Shown here: in pieces, positions 34,981 through 46,620 of the stretch | Numbering within the stretch: the stretch's first letter is position 1 | Layout: each line of letters starts with the position of its first letter | Assembly (NCBI GenBank): GCA_030035585.1 | Contig: CM057472.1 | Span: forward strand, 92,439,601 to 92,503,600 | Source of the DNA: Dugong dugon | Taxonomy: Eukaryota; Chordata; Mammalia; Sirenia; Dugongidae | Direction of reading: 5' to 3' | Length of the DNA: 64,000 nucleotides | Program-made: the position numbers and the translations under genes | The notes under the pieces: generated by a model | What the model saw: the letters and a program-made list of their open reading frames with translations, nothing else | Told to the model about the DNA's origin: nothing | Database searches by the model: none

Positions 34981-37096
34981 TTTTTTTTAATTTTTTTTTT
35001 ATGGCTTGTTATAATAATCTCACCCATTTTATTTTTGACATTAAAATACTGTTTTTTCCATCATCTGGAAATTCATTATTCTTATTGAAATGTGAAAAGC
35101 TTATTCCATTGTAACATCCCACACTGTCAACTATGGCCCACATAGGACAGCATAGCAAAGCTTGTGTCCACTTCACCATTTGTTATCTCTTCACTTAGGG
35201 GAGAACTCTATGGACCCTCCAGGGATGGGAGTATAAACTTAGAAGGTGGCTAAACAGATTGAATATTATAGATGAACATCTACAATTTTAATCTCCTCAT
35301 CTTTCAGAATTATTCTTCTATACTATACCAAAATGTTACATTATTTTGATCTTATAAAATGTTAGCCAGCATTGAGTCCAGGCTTTTTTTTAATCCAACC
35401 TAGAAGACAATTACCATATTTTTACATGTAGCACACACAGGAAAATACCTCTCGGAGGGAGAGAGCAGCTGGCAAGCAAACATAGCAGGCATAAAATATG
35501 GTAACTGCATTCCAATTTGCTCAAGCCGATATATTACAATCCAAATACTGAGTGAATGAACCTGTATGGATATATTAGGTGTGATCAAATCTCATTTTTC
35601 ATTTTCTATCATTCAACATCTGAGAAATCTACTCTTCTGCATGCTTCCCAGACTCCTGCCCTCCAAAATAAATATTGCATAGTTCGTACTGGGGTATAAG
35701 CTATCTCTTCCTTGAGCACACCTTGTATTTCTTTGTCAGGGCTGTATTCTGATCTAACTCTTTTTATTTCCCAGAAGACAATAAAGAATGATTATGGTTG
35801 GTCCTGTGAAGATGCAGCATCCCTTTGCAGATGGACATTGAAAAAAATGTATATTTATGTAGACTATTTCCCTCAGATTTTGAAGCTGCCTCTGCCAGAC
35901 AGGGAGATTCAAGATAATCTGAGGATTCAACATTCTAAGCAACATTTGCGTCTACCCGCACTTCAAACTCTCACCCTTCGTTATCGCTATTCTTAGCTTA
36001 GCAGAAAGACTTGTCTGAGGTGAACATATAATGTGTGCTGCAAGGCTCTAGCTTTTTAAATCAGGCTCTGTGGTTAATTCTTGTCATATCTGCCCTGTGA
36101 CTACAGCCATAGAGATTATTTGATTTTCTGCCCAGGTTCTACTTCAGGCTCTCAAGACCCTCAATTTGTTCTTATTTCTGTACATTTGAAGACCCTAAGA
36201 AGCAGCATGATAACTCTGTTTTGTTAAGAACTCTTGACTCCATGGTTCTTGAGGACTATATCCATCTTTTATCCTGACATGTATCTGTACTTCATTCGAT
36301 GCCAAAATTACTGATAATTTGAGTAATTGTGATGTCACTACTTGGCAGAGATCACCAATGTGCTATTTCTCATCTGCCAAGGATTATCCATAAACTTCAT
36401 AAATATGTGAACAACTTAATCCACTCATTTTGAGTGTCTGTTACCTGGGGCCAAGCAAGAAAGTGGTGGCTTAATAAAGAAAAACTATTTACAAAGGTAT
36501 GAACAGGTTTAATAGAAATGGTAATGAAGTATTTTAGCACTAACAACAGTGGAGAGCAGCTGCTACCCTTACATAAACGAGGTAAGGGAGGTATGATTAT
36601 AATAATTCAGAGAGAGTACCTGTAGGAGAAGACCACCTGATGGGGGTGGTAATTTTTAGTGGAGGGACACAGCCAACCAGCAGTAATCTTGCAAGAAAAG
36701 AGCCAAAATAGTCAGTACTGAACCTCTCTACTACCCTTTCAATCCCTGTTACTGCCAAACCTTGGGTACTTTGAAGCCATAGGGTAGAAAGCTCTTTCAT
36801 GAAGATCTAGTAGTCACTTGGAGCAGTAGTGTGAAAAGAGTGAAAACTGGATCTGGAAGGGCCAAAGGAAAATATCCAGCACAGCACACACGCCCCTCTT
36901 CATTTTTATCAGTGAGAAGGAGGAGTTTGGAACACCATATCTCAGAGATGTTTCATACAATGCTGGTTCTGTAGGCGTGTTAATCATTTCACTTGAAAAA
37001 CATTCAAGTAGTCAAGAAAGCTAAAGTCAAATGCAGTTAAAAATATTTCTGATTGCTGAGTATCGCAGATGGGCATTTAACGTATTAATAGTCAAT
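34981..37096. other. Longest repeat-poor stretch on the left side
   Basis: About 2.1 kb with no interspersed repeat I can name and no convincing coding frame. The 94-codon frame at 35712-35996 has no recognisable domain. It could contain conserved non-coding sequence, but sequence inspection cannot show that. Confidence 0.4.
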
Positions 37097-37108
37097 TTAC
37101 TCCTTAAA

Positions 37109-37283
37109 TAACAAAACAAACAAAATCAAACCCTTTGCCATCAAGTTTATTCTGACTCATAGAGACCCAATAGGACAGAGTAGAACTGTCCCATAGAATT
37201 TCCAAAGAACACCTGGTGAATTTGAACTGCCGACCTTCTGGTTAGCAGCCATAGCACTTAACCACTATGCCACCAGGGATTCC
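37109..37283 (-). mobile_element. AfroSINE with 12-bp TSD
   Basis: It runs from AACAAAACAAACAAAATCAA to ACTATGCCACCAGGGATTCC. TTACTCCTTAAA at 37097-37108 and TTACTCTTTAAA at 37284-37295 are the target-site duplication (one mismatch). Confidence 0.93.
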
Positions 37284-37295
37284 TTACTCTTTAAA

Positions 37296-38157
37296 GGGAG
37301 TATAAAATATGCAGTGTTCTTAAATAGATTAGAATATAAACCTTTTTCTTAGAGATTAAATTGAAGGGCAACTTGAGATCTATGAAGCTATTCCTATAGT
37401 ACATTAAACATCTGACCAATTCAGGAAAAAAAAAAAAGTCACTTAAATAAATCATTATGGTAATTTTTTCCCCCAGATTGATCAAAGGTGTTGACTGACC
37501 TGAAATATCCATCTGTCACAGCTAGCATTTTTTTAGAAACCTAACTTTTGCTTTCTTCATTTGTCTCTTTCACCGCCAAGGACTTCTCCTCCTTTACCAA
37601 AGTTCATTGGCAATATTAAAGTTTTTCCAAAACTATGTATGTGTGTAGTGTGATTTTTAGACATTTTTTCCTTTCTTATTCCACTGTTACTATTATGTGT
37701 TTTAATAGAAAAATCTTCTTGACATTTTAATTGCCTACGGGCTACCTAAGGACAAATATGGTTTAATTTCCTGGATATGGCTGAGAAGTCCATTAGGTAT
37801 TTCCTAGTGATTAGTTCTTTAAAATCTCAAGTATGTTTTCTTGCCATTTTTTCCTTTCCAATATTAATTTTGAGGCCATTTTATGTATTGCCAGTTTTTA
37901 AATGAGGAACATGTATATCCATTGTACTTTTCAGTGTATTTTGTGACTTTGAAGGGCAGAGGATAAACTAGAATGCAGATGAAGAAGAGACACAAGAGAG
38001 TCAGGAAAGCTGCAAAATTACTGCAATAAATTCAAATAATGGAAAAATGTTAAAAGTCATATCCTTGCAACATATTTTGGGAATTTGATTAAGTTATTTA
38101 CTTTTCCAGTTTGGCTCTTAACAGATTAATTTTAGTTAATATTCTTGGTCTATGAGG
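37296..38157. other. Unannotated AT-rich sequence
   Basis: A-run at 37424-37437. Nothing else is recognised. Confidence 0.45.
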
Positions 38158-38595
38158 TGATTTGAATTGAATTGTGCCCCCAAAGATTTATGTTGAGGTT
38201 CTAACTCCTGGTACCTGTGAACATGACATTGTTTGGAAACAGGGTCTTTGAAGATGTTATCAGTTAACATGATGTCACAGAGAGTATGGTGGGTCATAAT
38301 GTAATTTGAGTAGTGTCCTATAGAACAGAATAAGAGCCACAGAGAGACAGATAGAATGAAGATGAACCTATGGTGACACAGTTATGCTTCAGCTACAAGT
38401 CATTGAATGCTTGGTGTTACTAGATCTGGGAGAGAGAAGAAAAGATCTTTCCCTTAGTGCCTTTGGAGACAACATGGCCCTGTTACTGCCCTAAATTCAA
38501 ACTACTAACCTCCAGAACTGTAAAACAATACATTTCTCCTCTTATAAGCCGTTCAATGTGGTACTTTGTTACAGAAGCCCTAGGAAACTAGTACA
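38158..38595 (+). mobile_element. MLT1-like MaLR LTR
   Basis: It starts TGATTTGAATTGAATTGTGC with CCCCAAAGATTTATGTTGAG. It has the middle GACAACATGGCCCTGTTACT and ends ATACATTTCTCCTCTTATAA, TTTGTTACAGAAGCCC, TAGGAAACTAGTACA. Same family level as 22028-22466. Confidence 0.8.
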
Positions 38596-39046
38596 GACTG
38601 GCACACTTAATGTTTGGCAGATGACCCTTCATTTGCGGTTCTAAGACCACTTGCAAGAATTCGAGTATTCCAACTCCAATGTTTCCGCTTGTTTTCCCTT
38701 TCTTTTATTCCATTACAAAGTATGAATCATTCAGTTAGAAACTACAAGCATTCTTACTCCTAACTTTTGACGCACACTATTTTTTTTATCAATAAGTATA
38801 CTTTTGAATTAATTGACTTCTCTGTTCTTTTTGATGTTACAACTTTGATTTAAATTGAATAGTTAGGGTAAGAAACATAGATTATTTTAAAATTTTCAGC
38901 ACATAAAGTAGTACTTCACATACAGAGACAATCATTAAATAAAAAAAAAATGTATTATTGATTATAACCTGATCCCTCTGTCACATGTAAAAAAGATAGA
39001 GAATGTTAGTAATTGGGAAAGACAGTAGACAATCAATCATTACTAT
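38596..39046. other. Unannotated sequence
   Basis: No recognised repeat; one A-run at 38940. Confidence 0.45.
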
Positions 39047-39051
39047 GTAGT

Positions 39052-39629
39052 TGTGATAATTAAGGTTATATGTTAACTTGCCTGGGACATGATTCTCAAT
39101 CATTTGGCAGTTGTGATGTAGTTTGGCAGTCATATGATGATGTGATCACTTCCATGAAGAGATTTGATACAATGCTATCACATCCATGATGGAATCTACT
39201 GTAAGTAGCCAATCAGTTGAAAGGGAGTTTCCAAGGGGGTGTGGCCTGCATCAGATATATGAGTGGACTTCCTCGCAAGACTCATCATGGGCTTTTGCTC
39301 ACTCTGGATCCTGCAGCTGGCTCCTGTTCATCTGCCCTCCGATTTTTATGACCTGAGCTAGCAGCTTACCTGCCTTCTTGCTTGCAGGTCTTGGGATTTG
39401 TAGATCTTCACAGTCTGTGAGCAAGAGCTCTGCTGTTTTACCTGCTGATCTTGGGTTCCCAGTCCCTGCAGCTATGTGAGTCAGGAGAAGTCTCTATCCT
39501 GACCCATGGACTTGGAATGTTCCAGCCTCTAAAACCAAGTGAGCCATTTCCTTGATATAAATGTCTCTCTCTATATATATTTATACGCTTTTACTGGTTT
39601 TGCTTCTCTAGAGAACTCAGTCTAAGACA
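39052..39629 (+). mobile_element. Solo LTR-like element, family shared with 46860 and 55292, perfect 5-bp TSD
   Basis: 578 bp, from TGTGATAATTAAGG to TCTAAGACA, flanked by GTAGT at 39047-39051 and 39630-39634. It shares long stretches with the copy at 55292-55935, including GAGCTAGCAGCTTACCTG, CTGATCTTGGGTTC, TATTTCCTTGATATAAAT and GGTTTTGCTTCTCTAGAGAA. TG...CA ends, 5-bp TSD and lack of any internal frame support a solo LTR of ERVL/MaLR type. CCAATCAGTTGAAAGGGA at about 39210 is a CCAAT box in the U3-like half. Confidence 0.85.
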
Positions 39630-39873
39630 GTAGTATTTCTGTGTCTAGTATTTTACCCTAAGAAGAATGAAATTTAACAACAAATGGAAGGACAAGGGTT
39701 GAACTGTTTAAGAGTTAGTATGTTATTAAAAAGGATAATATCTCTGCCCCTGAAACAGATTAATTCTCATTTACAAAAGTGCATTATTATTTATAATGTA
39801 CAAATTCTCCAAAACAAAACTGTTGAACTGTAAATCCTTAGTTCAGTGTTATGAATTCAGATCACTGATGGGA

Positions 39874-40030
39874 TGTCTTAAATATCTAGTACTGTTACAA
39901 CAAAAATACCACAAGTGGATGACTTTAACAAACAAATTTATTTTCTCACAGTTTAGGAAGCTAGAAGTGTGGAATCGGCTCTAGTGGAAAGCTTTCTCTC
40001 TCTGTTGGATCTGGGGGAAAGTCAACTGGC
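39874..40030 (-). mobile_element. LTR-like fragment, same family as 18038-18566
   Basis: TGTCTTAAATATCTAGTACT, AAAATACCACAAGTGGATGA, TTTATTTTCTCACAGTTTAG and GCTTTCTCTCTCTGTTGG parallel the left end of the 18038 element. Similarity fades after about 40030, so only about 150 bp of the LTR 3' end remains. Confidence 0.7.
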
Positions 40031-40255
40031 TAAAAAACAAGAAATTTTGGTCTACACCACATTTGAGTGTTGAGAGCCATTTTTATGGGCGGATGCTTCC
40101 TGGAGGAGTGGTTGTGAGAAACTTTTGTGTCTTTTGGCTTCTGTACAGTAAGATAAGGCTTGCAAAAATGGTTACTATTTCCCTTGTTAATCAGGAAGGT
40201 ACAGTTACCAGCATTAGGAAATATTCAAGTAACTGAATTATTTTGGAGGTGAAAA

Positions 40256-40510
40256 CAGTTTGTGGTGCACTTTCCAGGCCGTGGTACTGATATGTACTGC
40301 ATGTGTGATGTTCTTCATGGATTATGTTACCGATATAGCCCGCTTGCATTCGTCACCTCCTTGATGATGTCTTTTATAAAGTGTTTGCTGGAAAGTTGAG
40401 TAAGATACTTTATGAATCAAGTGTAACCAGCAATTGTGATGCGCCTTTTGGGGCATGGTAAAGATATATACTGCTTTTGTGATGTACTTCATGAAGTATG
40501 GTACCAATAT
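40256..40510. repeat. Diverged tandem duplication, two ~80-bp units ~172 bp apart
   Basis: Unit 1 (40256-40337) and unit 2 (40428-40510) share the ordered phrases TGTGATGTTCTTCATG / TGTGATGTACTTCATG, TATGTACTGC / TATATACTGC, GTGGTACTGATAT / CATGGTAAAGATAT and TTACCGATAT / GTACCAATAT. Weaker similarity extends upstream of each. It is not part of any repeat I recognise. Confidence 0.7.
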
Positions 40511-40525
40511 GGACTACTTGCAATT

Positions 40526-40651
40526 GGCAACTCACAGCGACCCTATAGAACAAAGAAGAACTACCCCGTAGGGTTTCTAAGAAGAGGCTGGTGGATTCGA
40601 AATGTCGACCTTTTGGTTAGGAGCCAAGCTCTTAATCATTGTGGCACCAGC
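40526..40651 (-). mobile_element. AfroSINE, 3'-truncated
   Basis: It begins inside the tail at GGCAACTCACAGCGACCCTA and continues GGTGGATTCGAAATGTCG to TGTGGCACCAGC. The outer part of the RTE-like tail is missing where it abuts the duplicated unit at 40510. Confidence 0.85.
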
Positions 40652-40965
40652 TGCCATAAGATATAAAATAATTTGGCGTATTAAAGTGCACTGAAGAGGT
40701 GGTGTTATGACATTGCTTTATCAATGCCACCACTGGGAGAGGCTGAAAAATATACTCCTACTCCTTTCGTCATTTGAGTATAATTAACATCACTTTAGTA
40801 AAAGAGGAAAACTGTGATCAAGAGGATTAAAATCTACTTGGCCAAGATTATTGGTGATGTCTAAGTACATTTGAGAATATACTCAATTGCATATGCAATA
40901 CTTTAATTCTTATCTTAGCTCTTCTTTGTTAGCCATTAAACTAACTGGATCCTAGCCTGTTATTG
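40652..40965. other. Unannotated sequence
   Basis: No repeat or gene is recognised. Confidence 0.45.
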
Positions 40966-41157
40966 TGAATCTTCCAGTCGATTCTGACTCATAGAGACCA
41001 TATGACTGGGTAGAGCTGCCGCATAGGATTTCCCAGGCTATAATTTCTATGGGAGCAGATCACTGGGGCTTTTCTCCCCTGAAGTTGCTGGTAGGTTGGA
41101 ACCACCTACTTTTTGGTTGGCAGCCAAGCACTAAACCATTATGCCACTAGGGCTCCT
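40966..41157 (-). mobile_element. AfroSINE, long variant, diverged
   Basis: CTTCCAGTCGATTCTGACTC, the extra block GCTATAATTTCTATGGGAGC, GGTAGGTTGGAACCACCTAC and CCACTAGGGCTCC occur in the expected minus order. Confidence 0.88.
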
Positions 41158-42596
41158 TAACTATAGCCTAGTAAGACTATATTCTACTAGGGAGACAAAA
41201 ACATGTAAACAAAACAAAAATAATGGATAGATAAATAGCTCTATCAATAAATTTGTTGACTGAAGTACATATCATACTTTTAAAAAAAATTTAAACTATT
41301 AATAGCTAGTGACTTTAATTGGAAGGAAAGCATGCTAGTGAACATATCAGAAAACTATATCAGCACAGAACAGGAAACATCATGTCTACACTTTGAAGAA
41401 TTCAGCACAATCTCAATTGTGCCTGAGAACTTCTGACATCCAGCCTTGCTCTCCCCTACCAGCGGTCAGCAATTTTTCTTCATGTCATGTAATCTCCAAC
41501 TTGAAATAAGACCTGTTAACATTTATGCCATCAAAACCATTCCCTTCCAAATTCACATTGTAACATTTCACTATTGCCCCTCCCCTAGAGAGGAAAAATA
41601 TCTACAAGGCTTAATATTCAAAGCCAAAAAGAAGGTATTCATGCTGTTTGTTTTCAATTCACACTTCTCCATCACATCAGGAAATCCATGGCCTGTAAAA
41701 CTGTTATTTTTCAGCCACATGGGAGAGAGTGTGAGTTCCTCTTGTAAAGTTGTTACTCTCAAAAAAAAAAAAAGAAAAGAAAACTTTTCCTGTAAAAAAT
41801 ATATTGCTAGGGATGGCACTAAAAGAGAACAATAGATAATGAAGAGTTTCCTCATAACTCTGTTGTAACAGAAAACTTCCTGACATGAACATTTTTGATT
41901 TGGGTACATGCTAATGACTACATTGAAACCGAATTGTTAATCCATTTCTTAATAGTCTTCCACCTTCTTACCATGTCATATTACTATATACCAGGAAGTC
42001 TGCTAAATATTATAAGGTCTCTTTCCGATATTTAAGCATTTGAGGTAGACTTGTCCCTCTATTCTGCACTTAATTAAGTCACTATTCTGCTTTCTAGATG
42101 CATTTGAGTAGCAAATGAAATTAATAATTTAACATTAGTAGACAATCACAAAGATTTTTCCTTATTTTTCATATAACTCCCCCAATTAAAATAATATTTA
42201 TTATACTGTATTATGTTTATTTCTATATTTGTCTATTTCCTTTATATTAATCATAATGCAGAGAGAAGAACCCCTTTTTTACTAGCAGAATCATCATTTC
42301 TAACAGGTCATCATTTATATGACTCCATATATACTTCTGCTTGTATTCATATTGGTCTTGTCACATATATTTTTATGTTTTCTTATTCATTATCATTGTA
42401 AAAAACCTTTGCTTTATCTGTACTACTTCTGTTTCAATGCTGATGGCTCAATGATAACCTCTCATCAAGGATAACTTAGGCCACATTATCCCTTACTATT
42501 TCCACTGATGATATAAGATGGCTTTTTTTCAAATAAATAATGCCACTTAAAATATATATATACATTTTGTGCTGTGGGAAAATTTTTGAAGGGTGA
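41158..42596. other. Repeat-poor stretch
   Basis: About 1.4 kb. Frames of 129 codons (plus, 41446-41835) and 112 codons (minus, 41571-41909) overlap on opposite strands, have no start context or domain I recognise, and are probably chance. A-run at 41761-41773. Confidence 0.4.
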
Positions 42597-43016
42597 TGTT
42601 ATGGATTTTATTGTGTGTTACAAAAAGATAAGTTGAAGTAGTAATCCCTATACATGTGAATGCGACCTTGTTTGGAAATAGGATTTTTCACTGAAGAAGT
42701 TATCAGTTAACCAGGTCATACCTGAGTAAAGTGGATCTTAAGTCCTTCTGTGTGGTGTCTTATAAAATGGAAGAACAGACATGGAAAGACATATAAATAG
42801 TGGGAAGACAGATATTATGTGAAGATGCATTTTAAAGCCAAGAAACACTCTGGGCTACCAAGAGCTGAAAGAAACTAGAGCAGACAGAGAAATCACAGCC
42901 CTGCTAATGCCCTGAATTCTGACATCAAGTCTCTGAAACTGAGACAACACCTTTATGTTGTTTGAAGGCACTCACTTAGTGGTATTTAGTTGCAGCTTCC
43001 CTAGGAAACTAAGCCA
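42597..43016 (+). mobile_element. MLT1-like MaLR LTR
   Basis: TGTTATGGATTTTATTGTGT start, GACCTTGTTTGGAAATAGGA, GCCCTGCTAATGCCCTGAAT and the end TTTAGTTGCAGCTTCC, CTAGGAAACTAAGCCA. Same order as 22028 and 38158. Confidence 0.77.
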
Positions 43017-43029
43017 AATGGTTTCTCTA

Positions 43030-43905
43030 GATATTGCAGGGTCCACACCAAGTACTTCTACTTCTGGCTGTGGCAGAGCAGTTTTATCAGACCAAGTCTT
43101 CCACCAGGAACAACCAAAAAATACACAACGAACAAACAAAATCCAGGTTTTTGAAGGCGTCAGAGAACCAATAAAGCAGCCTGAAGCTGAGGAGCTAAGA
43201 TCCTTGAAATAAAGTACGCATATTGAGGTGACCCTGAACTTCTCTATAATTTTTCCTGAAGACAGTTGATATTTACAGAGATTAACATTCAGCTTCAGCA
43301 GAAAGAAAGAACATACAACATTTGTCAGTCTCATAGAAACTCAAGGCCCAAGACTCCGGAAAAAAAGAACAAGAGGAAAGTGAACCTTTCCTTCCACGAA
43401 GTTTTGCTCTTGAAACATTTGCTAAATCTTAAGATTCCTAGAGGAAAGAAACTGAGAAGTCAAGCAGAAAGCAGTTGTTAATAGCTCTATAGTTAAGCCG
43501 AAATATTATGCAGTTTCATGGTACCGGGCACACAAAAAATGAAATTTAGGTCTAGCTGAGACTCAGAGGCACTGGTTAATACCAATACTTTTAGCTGATA
43601 TTCCTGAAGGATTTTAGCATTTTGCTAAATATAATCTAAAATCCAAATATGTGGACACTCAAAGTAATCTGCCCTTATTCTAACTCAGAAGAAAATACAT
43701 TTGTCTCTGCAGAAATAAAGCATCATTGAGCACCTCTACAATATTTCACACACTATGTCCATCAACTATTAGAGAGTAGGTTAGGAAATAAAAATCTAAG
43801 ACACAAAAATCCAAGAGAAGAAATAGTCAATAAAAATAGATATACACGTAATCCAGGTATTTGAATATGTATACATGGACTTTAAAATATCTATGATTAC
43901 TCTTA
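43030..43905 (+). mobile_element. Old L1M/HAL1 fragment (5' UTR and ORF1 start region)
   Basis: CCAGGAACAACCAAAAAATA then GTAATCCAGGTATTTGAATA and GGACTTTAAAATATCTATGA match the L1M/HAL1 5' region in sense. The last part is the complement of the kind of sequence at 20440-20540. The left boundary, directly after the MaLR LTR, is approximate. Confidence 0.55.
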
Positions 43906-44100
43906 ATAGGTAATATGATTGATCTGTGTGATTGGAAATTGTAATTGGAATGAGGAAGGATGTGAGAATTCACATATACTGAGTGCCTACAAGGGGTAGC
44001 AATCTGTTGAGTGATTTTTCTTATATGACAACAGTTTATCTTCATATTAACCCCTTAAAGGTTATTTTGTCACTTTTTGTCAAATAGTGAGTGCTTTTAA

Positions 44101-44249
44101 CAAAGTAGAACTACTGCTAGGGTTTTCTTGGCTGTAATTTTTATAGAAGTAGTTCACCAGCTCTTTCTCCTATAGAGCTGCTGGTGGGTTTGAACCACCT
44201 ACCGTTAGGTTAGCAACCTAGGACTTAACCATGGTGCCACCAGAGCCCC
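44101..44249 (-). mobile_element. AfroSINE, lacking outer tail
   Basis: It starts at AAAGTAGAACTACTGCTAGG and runs through GGTGGGTTTGAACCACCTAC to GGTGCCACCAGAGCCCC. The terminal RTE-like sequence is missing. Confidence 0.85.
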
Positions 44250-44666
44250 ATGTAGTGTATCTACAATATATTAAATACAACCTAGAGTGAGAACAATGAT
44301 TATGCTTAGGGCATTTTTGAAGTGAGAAATTAACAGGGTATTTAAGGACCCTATAACATGAAAGAATAAGTCAGTCTACCAGCTTAAATGGAAGTGAATC
44401 AGTCATAGCAAAATCAATGGATCAAAATATATTTATCAAACATTTACAAATGGGCCCATAATAGGTCAACGAAAATTGGCTAATCTAAGTCCATCTATGG
44501 GAGAATCAATATCTTTGAAAAATAAATTTCTTTCATTTCTCATCCTCTTTATGCCCGCTCCCTCAACTTCTATCAGGCTAAAGACAATAATGAGTTATTA
44601 AAATCTGTATAAATTAGCCCAGTCAGTACAGTTCAGGAGTGGTAGCCCCTTCATCTGATCACCACA
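44250..44666. other. Unannotated sequence
   Basis: No repeat or gene is recognised. Confidence 0.45.
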
Positions 44667-45090
44667 TATATTAGTCCCCTAGGGCTGCTGTAACAAATTA
44701 CCACAAATTTGGTGGCTTAAAACAACAGAAGTGTATTTTTTTTTTTCATAATTTTAGAGAGATCATCAGGGCAATGATCACTCTGAAGGGGCTAGGGAAG
44801 AATCCTTCCTAACTTATTCCTAGTTTCTGGTGGCTCCTGGCAATCCTTGGCATTCCTGGCTTATAGTTTTGTCACTCTATCTTCCTATGGCATTTTTCTC
44901 TGTGTGTCTTTCTGTGTTCTCTCCTCTTCTTGTAAGGACACCAGTCATTGGATTCAGGGCCCACCCTAATCCACTATGATCTCATTTTTTATCTTTAAGT
45001 AATTACATCTGTAAAGACCTTATTTCCAAATAAGCTCATATTTTGAGATTCTTTGTGGAGATGAATTTTATGGGGACACTATTCAATCCA
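44667..45090 (-). repeat. MaLR 3' LTR
   Basis: Reading on plus, it opens TATATTAGTCCCCTAGGGC (the reverse of an LTR 3' end) and closes GGGGACACTATTCAATCCA. The adjoining CCCTCTGGTACCCC lies in the polypurine-tract position of the internal region. Confidence 0.85.
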
Positions 45091-46620
45091 CCCTCTGGTA
45101 CCCCAAAATTCAAATTTTTACCATGAGTAAAATACATTCACCCCATGCCAAAATCCCCAAAAGTCAAAATATTTACCCAGTGTAGAATCAACGCTATGTC
45201 AAAAATCTCATCTAATTATCGTCAACTCAAAAAGTCCCAAATATGATCTAAATCATCCTAATCAGATATGGGTGAGACTCCTGGTATGTTCTATCCTGGG
45301 ACAAAATTATTCTCCATCTATGGACCTTTGATATTAGCAAAAAGGTTGTCTGTTTACAAAATACAATAACTAGACAGGCATAGACTATACATTGACATTC
45401 TTATAGGACAAATTGGAAAGAATAAAAGTGTCACCAGTCATAAGCGAGCCCAAAACCCAGGAGGGAAAATTATATTACGTTATATTAGGTTTTACAATAC
45501 TGGAATAATCCTCTGTGGTTTAATAATCTGTCCTCTGGGCTTGCAGAGTCAGTCTCATCCTTTGGGCCTATGGAGTTCCTGTCAGCCTCGGTTTCGGAGC
45601 CTGCCTCTCTGACCTCTAAGTCTGCATCCATGGCTCTGTCCTCAAAGCCATTCTTTACATTTTAAAAAGGTAGTACATGCTTTCAACCAAGTAGCTCTAC
45701 TAGCTGGTGTCCTGCTTGTAAAATCCCAGAAGTCCAACAGACTTCTTTCATTTCATCTAGTCTTTGTCCCTTTGAAGTGCTAGCAAGCACTGTTCCTGTC
45801 AGCATAACAATCTCTTAAAGCATGTATGTCTCCTCCGTATGTCAAGAGAATCAATTTTATTAAACATAATGATTCTCCACAGATCCTACCTGGATAATCC
45901 CATCTCTGTTCCTCGTTTCTGCAGAGTTGGTTAATTGGATCCATTAATGACAGGCTTAATCTACTCAACAAAAGATTTTTCAGTCACCCATTGGTCTTCT
46001 CTCCAGAGAGTGCTTTGTGTTTTTCTCCTATATGGATAAGCTGAGGATTTTCTAAATCATCATACTCTGGTTCCTTTTTGCTTAAAAGTTTCTCCCTCAA
46101 TATTCTTCATTCCTATCACATATTAAACTGTAAGCACAAAGGAGAAACCAGGCCATGGCTTCACCACTTTGCTTGGAAATATCCTCAGCTAAATATACAA
46201 GTTACTGCTTACCCTTTCTGCTTTTCACCCAATAGTAGAAAAAATTCAGCCAAATCTTCTGCCGCTTTATAACAAGGATTTCCATCTCTCCAATTTCCCA
46301 TAACATATTTCTCATTTCCTTCTGATACCTCACCAGAAGCACCTTTATAAATCATATTTTTGGCAACACTTCATTCATGATAATATGCGCATTCTCTAAG
46401 GTATAAGGAAGTTTTTCTACAGTGATCCTCACTTCTTTCTTAGCCCTCATTTGAATCATCTTTAATATCATATTTCCAATAAGTTTCTTCAAAGCAATCT
46501 AGTCTTTTACTACCAAGCACTTCAAAATCTTAATAGCCTTTACCAATCACCAATTCCAAAGCCACTTGCACATTTTCAGGTATATGCTTCAGCCGTACCC
46601 TGTTTTCTGGCACCAAAATC
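45091..46620 (-). other. MaLR internal region
   Basis: The block next to the 5' LTR reads CAATTCCAAAGCCACTTGCA then CATTTTCAGGTATATGC and TTTTCTGGCACCAAAATC, the antisense signature of MaLR internal sequence. The last phrase holds the primer-binding-site zone. No frame over about 65 codons exists, and nothing gag- or pol-like is preserved. Confidence 0.82.

Noticed and set aside
41446..41909. Overlapping 129- and 112-codon frames on opposite strands
   Set aside because: No domain, no start or splice context, and mutual antisense overlap suggest chance openness.
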